Shown: positions 25,543-34,143, counted from the stretch's first letter. The stretch: DNA of 51,903 nucleotides from Bacteroidota bacterium (GCA_014190515.1 BJGN01000003.1:2250-54152); one strand, 5' to 3'. Program-made: numbers and translations. The notes: a model not told the origin generated them from the sequence alone.

Positions 25543-26982
25543 TTAATCAATAACGGTAATTTTAAGCATGTTCGTGCGGTGTTTTCTCATCAATGGCATG
25601 GTACCTGTATTCACCACGACATCACCTTTTTGAACAATGTCCCCTGCCTTCAACAAATCTACAACATCTTGAATGGTATCATCAGTGGTAGCAAAACGAT
25701 CATAATAAAAACATTCGACACCCCATACGAGGCTAAGCGTAGCGAGCATGTGAACTTTATCACAAAAAATATATGTTTTGATATTTATATCGGGTCTGAA
25801 ACTTGACACTTTGAAGGCAGTATAACCTGAGCTGGTCATTCCGATAATAGCCTTAGCTTTAATACTTTCAGCGGTTTGGACTGCTTGCTGACACACAACA
25901 TCAGAAAGGAAAGTGCGTGAATTATCAGAAGGTACTGGTCTTTTGTCTCCAATTTCGAATACTTTTTCTGCCTCTTGAATAATTCTAACCATGGCTTCAA
26001 CCACTTTAATGGGATGTCTTCCAACGGAGGTCTCCGCACTCAACATAACGGCATCAGCACCATCAAATACAGCATTAGCTACATCAGTAGCTTCAGCGCG
26101 CGTTGGTGAAGGATTAGTAATCATGGAATCCATCATCTGGGTAGCCACAATAACGGGTCTGGATCTACGAATACATTTTTGGATAATTGTTTTTTGAACA
26201 ACTGGCACTTGCTCAATTGGTATTTCGATACCAAGGTCACCACGTGCCACCATAATGGCATTAGAAGCCTTAATAATTTTATCAATCTTTTCAACCGCCT
26301 CAGGTTTCTCAATTTTAGAGATAATCTTAGCTGGGTGATTTTTAGCGTCTATTCTTGCTCTTAATTCCTTAACATCTTTAGCTGAACGGACGAAAGAAAG
26401 AGCGATCCAATTGACTGGTTGCGTAAGAATAAATTCCAGATCAATAAGATCTTTTTCGGGTAAAGAAGGCAGAGAAATTTTTGTATTGGGAAGATTCACT
26501 CCTTTATTTGAGGACAAAACACCACCGAAAAGGGTAACTAATCTAACTGTATCTTTAAAATTTGTTTCAATTACTTCGAAAACCAGTTTACCGTCATCTA
26601 CGAGTACCTTTTCCCCTACTTTAACATCGGAGGCAAAATCCTGATAGCTCATGTAAATAGCCTCTTTAGTACCAATACAAGGTTTATTAATCAGCGTAAT
26701 AGTATCCCCTTCTGCCAATTCCAACGCATTATTTTCGATTTGGCCAACCCTAAGTTTAGGTCCCTGAAGGTCTGCAAGAATACCAATATGATAGCCAAAT
26801 TTTTCATTTAACTCCGTAATACGCTGAATCACTTCAAGATGCTCATTGTGTCGACTGTGAGAAAAATTGAGTCGAAAAATATTCACCCCAGCATCGGCAA
26901 GGGCGCGAAGATTCTCAATGGAGCTACAAGCAGGACCAACGGTAGCTACTATCTTTGTGTTTTTGTTAACTTTTTTATGCAT
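25543..26982 (-). CDS. pyk: Pyruvate kinase
   Basis: Pyruvate kinase transfers phosphate from phosphoenolpyruvate to ADP in the last step of glycolysis; the product has 479 residues. Clear motifs are TKIVATVGPACSS and FRLNFSHSRHNEH at the N-terminus, ILADLQGPKLRVG, the IISKIEKPEAV segment with the catalytic Lys, MVARGDLGIEIP and VATQMMDSMI, followed by the C-terminal regulatory domain. Length is normal. It is the first gene of the five-gene minus-strand run and is divergent from acpP. Confidence 0.97.
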   Translation of the reverse strand: MHKKVNKNTKIVATVGPACSSIENLRALADAGVNIFRLNFSHSRHNEHLEVIQRITELNEKFGYHIGILADLQGPKLRVGQIENNALELAEGDTITLINKPCIGTKEAIYMSYQDFASDVKVGEKVLVDDGKLVFEVIETNFKDTVRLVTLFGGVLSSNKGVNLPNTKISLPSLPEKDLIDLEFILTQPVNWIALSFVRSAKDVKELRARIDAKNHPAKIISKIEKPEAVEKIDKIIKASNAIMVARGDLGIEIPIEQVPVVQKTIIQKCIRRSRPVIVATQMMDSMITNPSPTRAEATDVANAVFDGADAVMLSAETSVGRHPIKVVEAMVRIIQEAEKVFEIGDKRPVPSDNSRTFLSDVVCQQAVQTAESIKAKAIIGMTSSGYTAFKVSSFRPDINIKTYIFCDKVHMLATLSLVWGVECFYYDRFATTDDTIQDVVDLLKAGDIVQKGDVVVNTGTMPLMRKHRTNMLKITVID

Positions 26983-27114
26983 TTTTTTGGGTATATCACA
27001 TTTAACATTCTAATAAATGTAAGGGCGAAATAAGCAATAATATTGCAAAAAGGGGTTAAAATATCTGAAAAAATGAAAGAAAGAGGGTATAAAAGCAAAA
27101 AAATAATAAAAAAC

Positions 27115-27146
27115 TTTGATTTTAAAGGTAGTTCTGCTTTACTTTG
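27115..27146 (+). promoter_or_regulatory. acpP: Putative acpP promoter (TTTG-N21-TACTTTG)
   Basis: TTTG at 27115-27118 and TACTTTG at 27140-27146 are separated by 21 bases, matching the Bacteroidota -33/-7 arrangement (the -7 element is one base shorter than the full consensus). The start codon at 27181 lies 34 bases further on. Confidence 0.6.
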
Positions 27147-27180
27147 CACCTTATTTTAATAAACCACTAATAATTTCCCT

Positions 27181-27423
27181 ATGTCTAGCATTGCAGAAAG
27201 AGTAAGCAAGATTATCGTTAAAAATTTGGGAGTTGACGAAGCAGATGTAAATCCTGGTGCAAGTTTCACTGGTGATTTAGGAGCCGATTCTTTAGATACG
27301 GTTGAGCTAATAATGGCTTTTGAAAAAGAATTCGAAGTCTCTATTCCAGATGAGCAAGCGGAAAAGATTCAAACTGTTGGCGACGCCGTTAAATATCTAG
27401 AAGATCAGTTAGCTGCAAAGTAA
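27181..27423 (+). CDS. acpP: Acyl carrier protein
   Basis: This 80-residue acidic protein carries growing acyl chains in type II fatty acid synthesis. The phosphopantetheine attachment serine is Ser37 in [10 protein letters not shown], and the four-helix layout and length are standard. It is directly followed by fabF, separated by a strong hairpin, which suggests that acpP is made in excess over fabF, as is usual. The promoter is visible upstream. Confidence 0.98.
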   Translation: MSSIAERVSKIIVKNLGVDEADVNPGASFTGDLGADSLDTVELIMAFEKEFEVSIPDEQAEKIQTVGDAVKYLEDQLAAK

Positions 27424-27443
27424 TTCTTGTGTAACTAAAGTGC

Positions 27444-27480
27444 AAACCACAAGTCTGTTAAATGACAGGCTTGTGGTTTT
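27444..27480 (+). terminator. Hairpin between acpP and fabF, likely attenuating terminator
   Basis: The stem is 15 pairs with one U-G: AAACCACAAGTCTGT (27444-27458) with ACAGGCTTGTGGTTT (27465-27479), a 6-base loop, then a T stretch. Since fabF starts 13 bases later with no separate promoter seen, the hairpin probably ends only part of the transcripts or protects the acpP mRNA 3' end. Confidence 0.75.
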
Positions 27481-27492
27481 TAAAAAGTTGAA

Positions 27493-28755
27493 ATGGATCA
27501 GATGAAAAGAGTTGTTGTAACAGGTATTGGGGCGATTACGCCTATTGGTAATGATATTGATTCCTTTACCTCCAGCCTTCAAAATGGAGTCAGCGGTGCA
27601 AACCTTATTACTCTTTTTGATCCTACTCTTTTTAAAACGCGTTTTGCTTGTGAAGTAAAAGATTTCAATCCTGAAATGCATATTGACCGCAAAGAAGTTA
27701 GAAGGCTTGACCGTTTTGCGCAGATCGCTATTTGTTGTGCCGCGGAAGCTGTTAAAAATTCTGGCCTCGATTTCGAAGGTGATTCCTCATTAGATCACGA
27801 CCGAATTGGTGTCATCTGGGGTTCAGGTATTGGTGGACTTAGTAGTTTAGAGGAAGAAATAAAGGAATTTATGAAAGGCGATGGTACACCCAGATTCAGT
27901 CCTTTTATGATTCCTAAAATGATTTCTGATATTGCTGCTGGGCATATCTCCATGCGATATGGTCTTCGTGGTGTAAATTATGCCACCGTTTCTGCCTGCG
28001 CATCAGCTACTCATGCCATCATCAATGCTATGGATGCTATCAGGTTGGGTAGGAATGATATTGTGTTAACTGGTGGATCTGAAGCTACTGTAACCGTTGC
28101 AGGTATGGGCGGCTTTAGTGCTATGAAGGCGCTTTCAACCAGAAATGATGACTATTTAACCGCTTCCCGTCCTTTCGATAAAGATCGCGATGGGTTCGTT
28201 CTTGGTGAAGGTGGAGCTTGTATTATCTTAGAATCTTTGGAACATGCTCAAAAAAGAGGTGCCACTATTCTTGCAGAAATAGCCGGTGGCGGTGCTACCG
28301 CTGATGCTTATCATCTCACTGCACCTCATCCAGAGGGTTTAGGTGCTACCAATGTTATGAAAATTGCATTGAAAGATGCAGGTCTTAACAAAACAGATAT
28401 TGATTATGTGAATGTACATGGTACTTCTACGCCATTAGGTGATATTGCTGAAACAAAAGCCATAATGAATGTTTTTGGGGACCATTCCTACAATATGAAT
28501 ATTAGTTCGACAAAATCTATGACTGGTCACCTTCTTGGTGCTGCCGGTGCTGTTGAATCCGTTGCCTCCATTCTTTCTATTATCCATAAATTTGTACCTC
28601 CAACAATCAATCATTTTACAGATGACCCGGATTTAGATGCAAAACTTAACTTTACTTTTAATGAAGCTCAACCTAGGGAGGTGAAAGCAGCACTAAGTAA
28701 TACTTTCGGATTTGGAGGTCACAATGCGTGTGTAATCTTTAAAAAATTTGTATAA
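27493..28755 (+). CDS. fabF: 3-oxoacyl-[acyl-carrier-protein] synthase II
   Basis: FabF condenses malonyl-ACP with an acyl-ACP to extend fatty acids; the product has 420 residues. The catalytic triad is Cys169 in VSACASATHAI, His309 in VHGTSTPLGD and His346 in TGHLLGAAG. The ending NTFGFGGHNACVIF is typical. Translation may begin at the second Met (27502), since the family normally opens MKRVVVTG. It lies between acpP and rnc; acpP-fabF-rnc is the standard cluster in this phylum. Confidence 0.97.
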   Translation: MDQMKRVVVTGIGAITPIGNDIDSFTSSLQNGVSGANLITLFDPTLFKTRFACEVKDFNPEMHIDRKEVRRLDRFAQIAICCAAEAVKNSGLDFEGDSSLDHDRIGVIWGSGIGGLSSLEEEIKEFMKGDGTPRFSPFMIPKMISDIAAGHISMRYGLRGVNYATVSACASATHAIINAMDAIRLGRNDIVLTGGSEATVTVAGMGGFSAMKALSTRNDDYLTASRPFDKDRDGFVLGEGGACIILESLEHAQKRGATILAEIAGGGATADAYHLTAPHPEGLGATNVMKIALKDAGLNKTDIDYVNVHGTSTPLGDIAETKAIMNVFGDHSYNMNISSTKSMTGHLLGAAGAVESVASILSIIHKFVPPTINHFTDDPDLDAKLNFTFNEAQPREVKAALSNTFGFGGHNACVIFKKFV

Positions 28756-28766
28756 CTAATAGTCTA

Positions 28767-29504
28767 TTGCGATTACTATTCAAATTGTTTAACTTTTATC
28801 TGTCTAAAGATAAATATTTCGCTCGACGCATGTTCGATGTTCTTGGCTTTGTTCCAGGTAACATAACTATTTATAAGCTTGCCTTTTCCCATAAATCTTC
28901 ACAAAATGAAAAGCCAATAATCTCCCAAAATAATGAAAGGTTAGAGTATCTGGGAGATGCTGTACTGGGCACTGTCGTAGCAGAATATTTATTCAAAAAG
29001 TATCCGGATAGCAATGAAGGTTTCCTCACCAAAATGCGCTCTAAAATCGTCAAAAGGAAAACCTTAAATCGGATTGGTGATAAAATGGAACTCGATGGCG
29101 TTTTACAGGAATTCAATAATACCAGACTAAGCAGGTCTATGCTGGGAAATGCTGTGGAGGCACTGGTTGGTGCTATTTATCTCGATGCAGGCTATGCATT
29201 TACTCAAAAATATATCGTAGAAAATATTTTACGCCGGTATCTGGATATCCATGAACTGGAAAATTATGATGACAATTATAAAAGTCAGCTATTAGAATGG
29301 TGCCAGAAACATGGAAAAACAATTTCCTATAAACTTATTTCCAGGTACAAATATGAAAAACGCGATCGCTTTAAAGTGGGGGTTTTTGTAAATAATCAGC
29401 GCATAGCTACCGCAGACGATTTCAATAAAAAAAGTGCTGAACAAGCCGCTTCTGAAAAAGCAATGATAGCGTTGGGTTTTATTAGTGAAGAAGATGACGA
29501 TTGA
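28767..29504 (+). CDS. rnc: Ribonuclease III
   Basis: This 245-residue double-strand RNA endonuclease processes rRNA precursors and regulatory RNA duplexes. The catalytic signature ERLEYLGDAVLG and the second acidic site in EALVGAIYLDAG are intact, followed by a double-stranded RNA-binding domain (about residues 165-235) ending KKSAEQAASEKAMIALG. The start is a TTG (28767). The first in-frame ATG (28830) would remove a leader (FYLSKDKYF) of the type found in Bacteroidota RNase III, so I prefer the TTG. It lies 11 bases after fabF. Confidence 0.95.
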   Translation: MRLLFKLFNFYLSKDKYFARRMFDVLGFVPGNITIYKLAFSHKSSQNEKPIISQNNERLEYLGDAVLGTVVAEYLFKKYPDSNEGFLTKMRSKIVKRKTLNRIGDKMELDGVLQEFNNTRLSRSMLGNAVEALVGAIYLDAGYAFTQKYIVENILRRYLDIHELENYDDNYKSQLLEWCQKHGKTISYKLISRYKYEKRDRFKVGVFVNNQRIATADDFNKKSAEQAASEKAMIALGFISEEDDD

Positions 29505-29521
29505 ATCTTTCTACATAATAC

Positions 29522-30805
29522 ATGTCTTTATTACCCCTTTGGGAGGATATTGAAAAATTATCTCCCGATCCAGCTACCCTAGAACGTTGTTATCGTTTAG
29601 CATCTCAGCGATATCTAAAAGATATTGGTATAGCGGGAGGCTATATTTGGGGAAAAATAAAAACTTCAGGAGCTTCTTTTTACCAGGTTTGCTGGCAGTT
29701 AGACCCCTTAATTTCTGCTTCTAATTCTCCGATTTTTCCGAAACCAGATAAATATACGTTAGCTCTGGCATTTTACTATTGTAAAAATCCAATGGCATTC
29801 CCCTCTTTTGAAGAAATCCCCTCATGGGTAATAACTTATGTTTCAAAGAAACCATTAAGTGAGGCAGAAATACTGGAAAAAGAAGCAGAAAACCAACGAT
29901 TAAGAGAAAAAAACCAAATAAAAAGACAGTCAGAGATGCTTCAAGGGTGTTTAATATTGACCCTTTGGCTTGAAGATTGTTTGAAAATGGGCCTGGCACG
30001 ATTAAGAGAACAGCCCTACTCCTTTTGGGAATCCATCGTTTCCCGACTTACCGACTTTAAGTTAAATGGCATTAGCTCTCGATTACTTCCCCTTTTTTAT
30101 CAACGAAATGATGAAAACTGGATACAAATCGCCACCAAGCAACTCGGTGAAATTATTCTTTTTTGCGAGGCCTTTCAAAAATGGGACGATTTTACCAGTG
30201 AAAATCAACAAGATTTATTAGTGTATGGTGGGGCTATCATTAAAAAAGAAGTGGTGCTTAGTGAACCATCCGTAACCGATGAATGGTTTGTTTGCTCTCT
30301 GGATTATAAAGAGATCAGTAATGATTTGAATGCCCGTTTTGTTTGGTTGTTTGGACGTTCAACAGGCCGATATGCACAAGTAATTTCTTTCAGCTGGAGG
30401 GGAGAAAAATGGGAAGATGAGTACGAATTGCATACCCAGGTAATAGGCAATGTACATTATTACCCTTCAGGATTTCCTCAAAGAGCTATTTTACAAATAA
30501 ATGAAAGAAAATCAGGTAATATCGCTTCTTTTCCAACAGATTATAAAGACTGGCATTCTTTTTTTGAATCCTATAGAATGGCATTTAAGCGAAATTTTCT
30601 TTTAGAGGAATTTCCAGGATTTATAAGCGAGCTAAGGGTTATGAATGAAAAGTCACTGATTCTATTAGATGAATCAGGTACTGCCATTGAAACAGTACCT
30701 GATTACGATGAAAAATGGGATCTCGTCGCATTTAGCGAGAACAAAAAAGTCACCATTTTCGGCCTTTGGAATGGCCTGTATTTTATACCTAAAAGTTATT
30801 TTTAG
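29522..30805 (+). CDS. SWIM zinc-finger family protein lacking the zinc ligands
   Basis: The 427-residue protein aligns well with bacterial SWIM-domain proteins. It opens with LSPDPATLERCYRLASQR and GYIWGKIKTSG, and after the finger position has PSWVITYVSK, a charged helix and the EQPYSFWESIVSRLTDFKLNGISSRL segment (residues about 164-190; key residues PYSFWE and GISSRL), all family hallmarks. At the finger, where relatives read CSCPSxKFPCKH, this protein reads SASNSPIFPKPDKY (residues 65-78), so none of the four ligands survives. The frame is otherwise intact. In other bacteria the family sits with MoxR and VWA genes; none is here. Function unknown. It follows rnc by 17 bases. Confidence 0.7.
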   Translation: MSLLPLWEDIEKLSPDPATLERCYRLASQRYLKDIGIAGGYIWGKIKTSGASFYQVCWQLDPLISASNSPIFPKPDKYTLALAFYYCKNPMAFPSFEEIPSWVITYVSKKPLSEAEILEKEAENQRLREKNQIKRQSEMLQGCLILTLWLEDCLKMGLARLREQPYSFWESIVSRLTDFKLNGISSRLLPLFYQRNDENWIQIATKQLGEIILFCEAFQKWDDFTSENQQDLLVYGGAIIKKEVVLSEPSVTDEWFVCSLDYKEISNDLNARFVWLFGRSTGRYAQVISFSWRGEKWEDEYELHTQVIGNVHYYPSGFPQRAILQINERKSGNIASFPTDYKDWHSFFESYRMAFKRNFLLEEFPGFISELRVMNEKSLILLDESGTAIETVPDYDEKWDLVAFSENKKVTIFGLWNGLYFIPKSYF

Positions 30806-30807
30806 GT

Positions 30808-31224
30808 CTATTGTTTAACCCTTTCCGCAGCATAAACAAAATATGGAGTATCCCCCTGCCAAGGCATAGCTTTGAGTTTTTCCTTATAATAAAGTTTAAC
30901 GGGAACCCCTTGAAGTGAGTCCAGGGTATGATAAACCTTTTTATTTCTTACAGAAAAATCCCAATTGGTGGACATAAATCCTTGCTTCGTTTGTGCCAAA
31001 CCAGTGATGCCCAAGGTGCCTTCATAAGTTTTAAAAATATATCCTTTTTTAGTGATTTTCACTAAATAGCCAGAACGGGTTCCATTGCTGTAAGTAAAAT
31101 TACAGATTACCAGATAGCTGATAAAACCGAAGAGAATAAACCCAATAACATAGAGAAAAAATTTCTTCATTCTATTTCCTATATTTTTTACTCCGTCTTT
31201 AACTATTTCTTTATACTCACTCAT
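30808..31224 (-). CDS. Small one-helix membrane protein, conserved in Bacteroidota
   Basis: The 138-residue protein has a basic N-terminus, one membrane helix (FFLYVIGFILFGFISYLVI, about residues 22-40) and an extracytoplasmic domain with GTRSGYLVKITKKGYIFKTYEG and FSVRNKKV. The GTRxGxLxKxxxKGxxFKTYEG pattern is a family I associate with conserved Bacteroidota membrane proteins; in some genomes it carries a misleading 6-phosphogluconate dehydrogenase label, which nothing here supports. Function unknown. It is convergent with the SWIM-family gene, with only 2 bases between stop codons. Confidence 0.65.
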   Translation of the reverse strand: MSEYKEIVKDGVKNIGNRMKKFFLYVIGFILFGFISYLVICNFTYSNGTRSGYLVKITKKGYIFKTYEGTLGITGLAQTKQGFMSTNWDFSVRNKKVYHTLDSLQGVPVKLYYKEKLKAMPWQGDTPYFVYAAERVKQ

Positions 31225-31239
31225 AACATTTATTTTTTA

Positions 31240-31247
31240 CAAAAATA
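31240..31247 (-). promoter_or_regulatory. Putative -7 element (TATTTTTG) of the small membrane protein gene
   Basis: On the minus strand, TATTTTTG matches TAnnTTTG and ends 16 bases before the start codon at 31224. No -33 element is seen; the sequence upstream is the 3' end of the acyl-CoA dehydrogenase gene. Confidence 0.35.
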
Positions 31248-31264
31248 GTTAAAAATTTTCATCC

Positions 31265-33070
31265 TTAGGCGCCTAAAACATAAGCATTAGCCGCAATTAA
31301 ACAATCTGCCACTTTTCTTCTCGCTTCCTTAACAGGTTGAATCGGATATTTTGAGAATCTCTTCACACCCATTAAAAAAGTTTTAAGGAGATCCCCCTCA
31401 GAGAAGGATGATAAAGCATCGGTAGCATTTTTTTGCATTCTAAAGGATGCATCATGTAAAAACACCTTTAAAATGGCATCATACACTTCTTGATTTATTT
31501 GCTTGTCCGCTTTTATAGAAAGCTTTTCTACACGTAGCAAGGTAGATTCGGCTAAAAATAAATCGGTAAGCATATCAGAAAGATTAAATAAAACCTCTTG
31601 TTCCTCCTTTAAATTAATCTTACCGTCCATTTGAGATTTTGCAGCAGCACCCGCTACCATCAGTAAAATTTTCTTAAAATCGGTAATAGCTTTTTTCTCC
31701 TCTGCATAAGGACCTGATACATTTTCCTGCACAGGCATGGAAGCTAACTCCTTTTGAACGGCCCAGGCGGGACCAACCAAATCAAGTTCTCCCTTCAGAG
31801 CCCTTTTAAAGAGTTGGTCAACCATCAACATTCTGTTAATTTCATTCGTTCCTTCGTAGATTCTATTTATTCTTGAATCCCTGTAGCCTCTGGCCGCAGT
31901 TCCTTCTTCGGAGAAACCCATGCCACCATGAATTTGTAAGGTTTCATCTACCACATAATCAACCACTTCCGAACCGACAATCTTTAGGATAGAACACTCA
32001 ATAGCATATTCTTCCGCACCTTCCAATTTTGCTTTGGCAAAAGGCACGCCTTCGGCTGCTAATTCCTCTCTCTTTTTTTGCAACAAATGGGAAACCCTGT
32101 ATAATGCACTTTGTCCGGAAAAAATACGAATCGCTTGTTCTGCAATCTTATATTTAATGGCACCAAAATTAGAAATGGCCTGTCCAAATTGAACTCTTTC
32201 ATTGGCATATTTAATGGCGGTATCTGCACTTCCTTGTGCACCACCCAGGCATAAAGCGCCCAATTTATACCGACCGATATTCAGCACATTAAAAGCAATT
32301 AAATGCCCCTTTCCAATATCTCCCAATAAATTATCAACGGGAACAGCTACATTTTCAAAAAACACCTGTCTTGTAGAAGAGCCTTTAATCCCCATTTTCT
32401 CTTCCTCTTCACCAAAAGTGAGCCCTGGAGTATTTCTTTCTACAATGAAACCAGTGAATTTTTCTCCACCAATTTTTGCAAAAACAATGAAAATATCAGC
32501 AAAACCGGCATTGGAAATCCACATTTTCTGCCCGTTTAATATATATTTCGTTCCATCCTCGCTTAAATCAGCCCTTGTTTTAGCTGCTAATGCATCGGAA
32601 CCTGAACCGGGTTCAGTTAAACAGTAAGAAGCTTTTAACTCCCCCAAAATAAGTCGGGGAAGATAATGAGATTTCTGTTCCTCTGTCCCAAAATATAAAA
32701 TAGGTAACATGCCGATACCAATGTGAGCTGCATAGGCAACCGTAAAGGATCCGGAAGGTCCCATAACCTCGCTAATTAAAGTATTGGTGTGATTATCAAA
32801 ATCTAACCCCCCATATTCGGTGGGCATGTGGGTGCCCAAAAAACCTAGATTAGCAAACTTACCAAGGACTTCGAGTAAGGTGTCGTCCTCCTGTTTATCA
32901 ATTTTTCTCGCGTGCGGCAGAACTTCTTGAATTAGAAAATCATAAGCCGTTTGGCGTATCATTTTTTGTTCCTCATTGAAATCTTCCGGGATAAAAATAT
33001 CCTCAATGGTGCTTTCCTTCAATAGAAACTCACCCCCTTTTAGTTGTGACTTAATAGCTGCTGATTCCAT
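31265..33070 (-). CDS. Acyl-CoA dehydrogenase, long form with C-terminal extension
   Basis: This 601-residue FAD enzyme carries out the first oxidation of fatty acyl-CoA beta-oxidation and passes electrons to ETF. The core dehydrogenase fold covers about residues 35-420: CLTEPGSGSDA and WISNAGFAD in the FAD/substrate region, and the catalytic base Glu406 in RIYEGTNEINR. About 180 extra residues at the C-terminus form a helical domain, as in very-long-chain-type and ACAD9-like enzymes and many Bacteroidota homologues. It is transcribed alone; no hairpin is apparent after it. Confidence 0.93.
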   Translation of the reverse strand: MESAAIKSQLKGGEFLLKESTIEDIFIPEDFNEEQKMIRQTAYDFLIQEVLPHARKIDKQEDDTLLEVLGKFANLGFLGTHMPTEYGGLDFDNHTNTLISEVMGPSGSFTVAYAAHIGIGMLPILYFGTEEQKSHYLPRLILGELKASYCLTEPGSGSDALAAKTRADLSEDGTKYILNGQKMWISNAGFADIFIVFAKIGGEKFTGFIVERNTPGLTFGEEEEKMGIKGSSTRQVFFENVAVPVDNLLGDIGKGHLIAFNVLNIGRYKLGALCLGGAQGSADTAIKYANERVQFGQAISNFGAIKYKIAEQAIRIFSGQSALYRVSHLLQKKREELAAEGVPFAKAKLEGAEEYAIECSILKIVGSEVVDYVVDETLQIHGGMGFSEEGTAARGYRDSRINRIYEGTNEINRMLMVDQLFKRALKGELDLVGPAWAVQKELASMPVQENVSGPYAEEKKAITDFKKILLMVAGAAAKSQMDGKINLKEEQEVLFNLSDMLTDLFLAESTLLRVEKLSIKADKQINQEVYDAILKVFLHDASFRMQKNATDALSSFSEGDLLKTFLMGVKRFSKYPIQPVKEARRKVADCLIAANAYVLGA

Positions 33071-33204
33071 AATCTTATTTTTAGCGAAATTTCGCTACAA
33101 TAATACAACAAAAATGAAAAGACAAAGGTTTATGAATTAGAAAATATGCAGAAAAATTAAACCTAATCTGGCCTATTTTAATTTACTTATTAAAATTAAT
33201 AAGA

Positions 33205-33630
33205 ATGCTCCATATTATTTTCTATTCAGTGTTTTTCTCCCTTTTCAATCCCCCAATAACTTTAGAAATTAAAATGGAAGGCTTGATTCCAGAAAAGGGA
33301 ACTATCCGAATTGGTCTGTATAATTCTGCGGCTGCCTTCAAAGATGAGGCAAATCCTAATCATGCCCAAGTAGTGCCCGTAGGGAAAAATGCTACACAAA
33401 TTATTAAGTTTGATGGACTTCCCGAAGGAAAATATTTAGTTGCTGCCTATCAAGATGTAAATGGCAATAAAAAAATTGATAAAAATATATTAGGCATTCC
33501 AACAGAGGCTTACGCATTTTCAAATGACGTGTTTCCCAAGTGGAAAAGCCCATCATTCAATGAAGCGGCTATTAAATTAGAGAGGCCTTATGAGTCTATA
33601 AGACTTAAATTTCGTACCTGGATAGAGTAA
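33205..33630 (+). CDS. Secreted DUF2141 protein
   Basis: The 141-residue protein has a short hydrophobic N-terminus (IIFYSVFFSLF) that may act as a signal peptide. The domain fits DUF2141: LEIKMEGLIPEKGTIRIGLYNS, then FDGLPEGKYLVAAYQDVNGNKKID and a C-terminal GIPTEAYAFSND. These are beta-sandwich proteins exported to the periplasm or surface; their role is unknown. It stops 11 bases before the first BlaI operator, so it lies just upstream of the BlaI/M56 unit but is probably a separate transcript. Confidence 0.85.
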   Translation: MLHIIFYSVFFSLFNPPITLEIKMEGLIPEKGTIRIGLYNSAAAFKDEANPNHAQVVPVGKNATQIIKFDGLPEGKYLVAAYQDVNGNKKIDKNILGIPTEAYAFSNDVFPKWKSPSFNEAAIKLERPYESIRLKFRTWIE

Positions 33631-33641
33631 TCAAAAAATTA

Positions 33642-33659
33642 GTACGAAAAATATCGTAC
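33642..33659. promoter_or_regulatory. BlaI-type operator 1 (GTACGA-N6-TCGTAC)
   Basis: This is a perfect 18-base inverted repeat, GTACGA AAAATA TCGTAC. It lies upstream of the -33-like TTG of the blaI promoter. Half sites of this form with a short spacer are what BlaI/MecI/CopY repressors bind; identification as the operator is inferred from position beside a blaI gene. Confidence 0.75.
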
Positions 33660-33664
33660 ATCGC

Positions 33665-33694
33665 TTGGATGTTTCATAAATGTGTCTTACATTG
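33665..33694 (+). promoter_or_regulatory. Putative blaI promoter (TTG-N20-TACATTG)
   Basis: TTG at 33665-33667 and TACATTG at 33688-33694 are 20 bases apart, a near match to the phylum's -33/-7 arrangement. The promoter is bracketed by two inverted-repeat operators, so a bound repressor would block it. Confidence 0.6.
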
Positions 33695-33696
33695 CA

Positions 33697-33714
33697 CTAC
33701 GAACTTAATCGTAG
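33697..33714. promoter_or_regulatory. BlaI-type operator 2 (CTACGA-N6-TCGTAG)
   Basis: This is a perfect 18-base inverted repeat, CTACGA ACTTAA TCGTAG, starting 2 bases after the -7 element, over the expected transcription start, and 13 bases before the blaI ATG. It shares the core TACGA-N6-TCGTA with operator 1; the two centres are 55 bases apart. Confidence 0.8.
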
Positions 33715-33727
33715 ATAAATAAAAGGC

Positions 33728-34126
33728 ATGATAAATTTACCCAATCCAACGGAAGCGGAACTGGAAATTCTGCAAACACTATGGCAGATAGGACCTTGTT
33801 CTGTCAAGCAAGTGCATGGACTTTTACAAGAAAAAAGGGAAGTTGGCTATACCACCATACTCAAGCAATTGCAAATAATGCTGGAAAAGAAATTGGTACA
33901 AAGAGATGAATCTTCAAGGATACATCTTTATCAGGCGGCTATTTCCGAACAAAATACAAAAGAAAAACTATTACAAAAGTTTGTAATCAATACTTTTCAA
34001 GGATCTTCGCATCAATTAGTTATGCAAGTTTTAGGGAATGCTGCAGCCTCTGCCTCTGAATTGGAGGAGATAAAAAAATTGATTTCCCAATTAGAAGATC
34101 AAGATCCCACCCATCAAATTATTTAA
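33728..34126 (+). CDS. BlaI/MecI/CopY-family transcriptional repressor
   Basis: The 132-residue repressor has the N-terminal winged helix of the family: TEAELEILQTLWQIGPCSVKQV, recognition helix in VGYTTILKQLQIMLEKK (residues about 8-60, key residues YTTILKQL and KLV), then a helical dimerisation tail. Such repressors dissociate from DNA after cleavage triggered by a membrane M56 sensor, here encoded 17 bases downstream. Two operators flank its own promoter, so it is autoregulated. No beta-lactamase gene is next to it, so the regulon may be something other than antibiotic resistance. Confidence 0.93.
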   Translation: MINLPNPTEAELEILQTLWQIGPCSVKQVHGLLQEKREVGYTTILKQLQIMLEKKLVQRDESSRIHLYQAAISEQNTKEKLLQKFVINTFQGSSHQLVMQVLGNAAASASELEEIKKLISQLEDQDPTHQII

Positions 34127-34143
34127 TATTTAAAGGTATTGCC

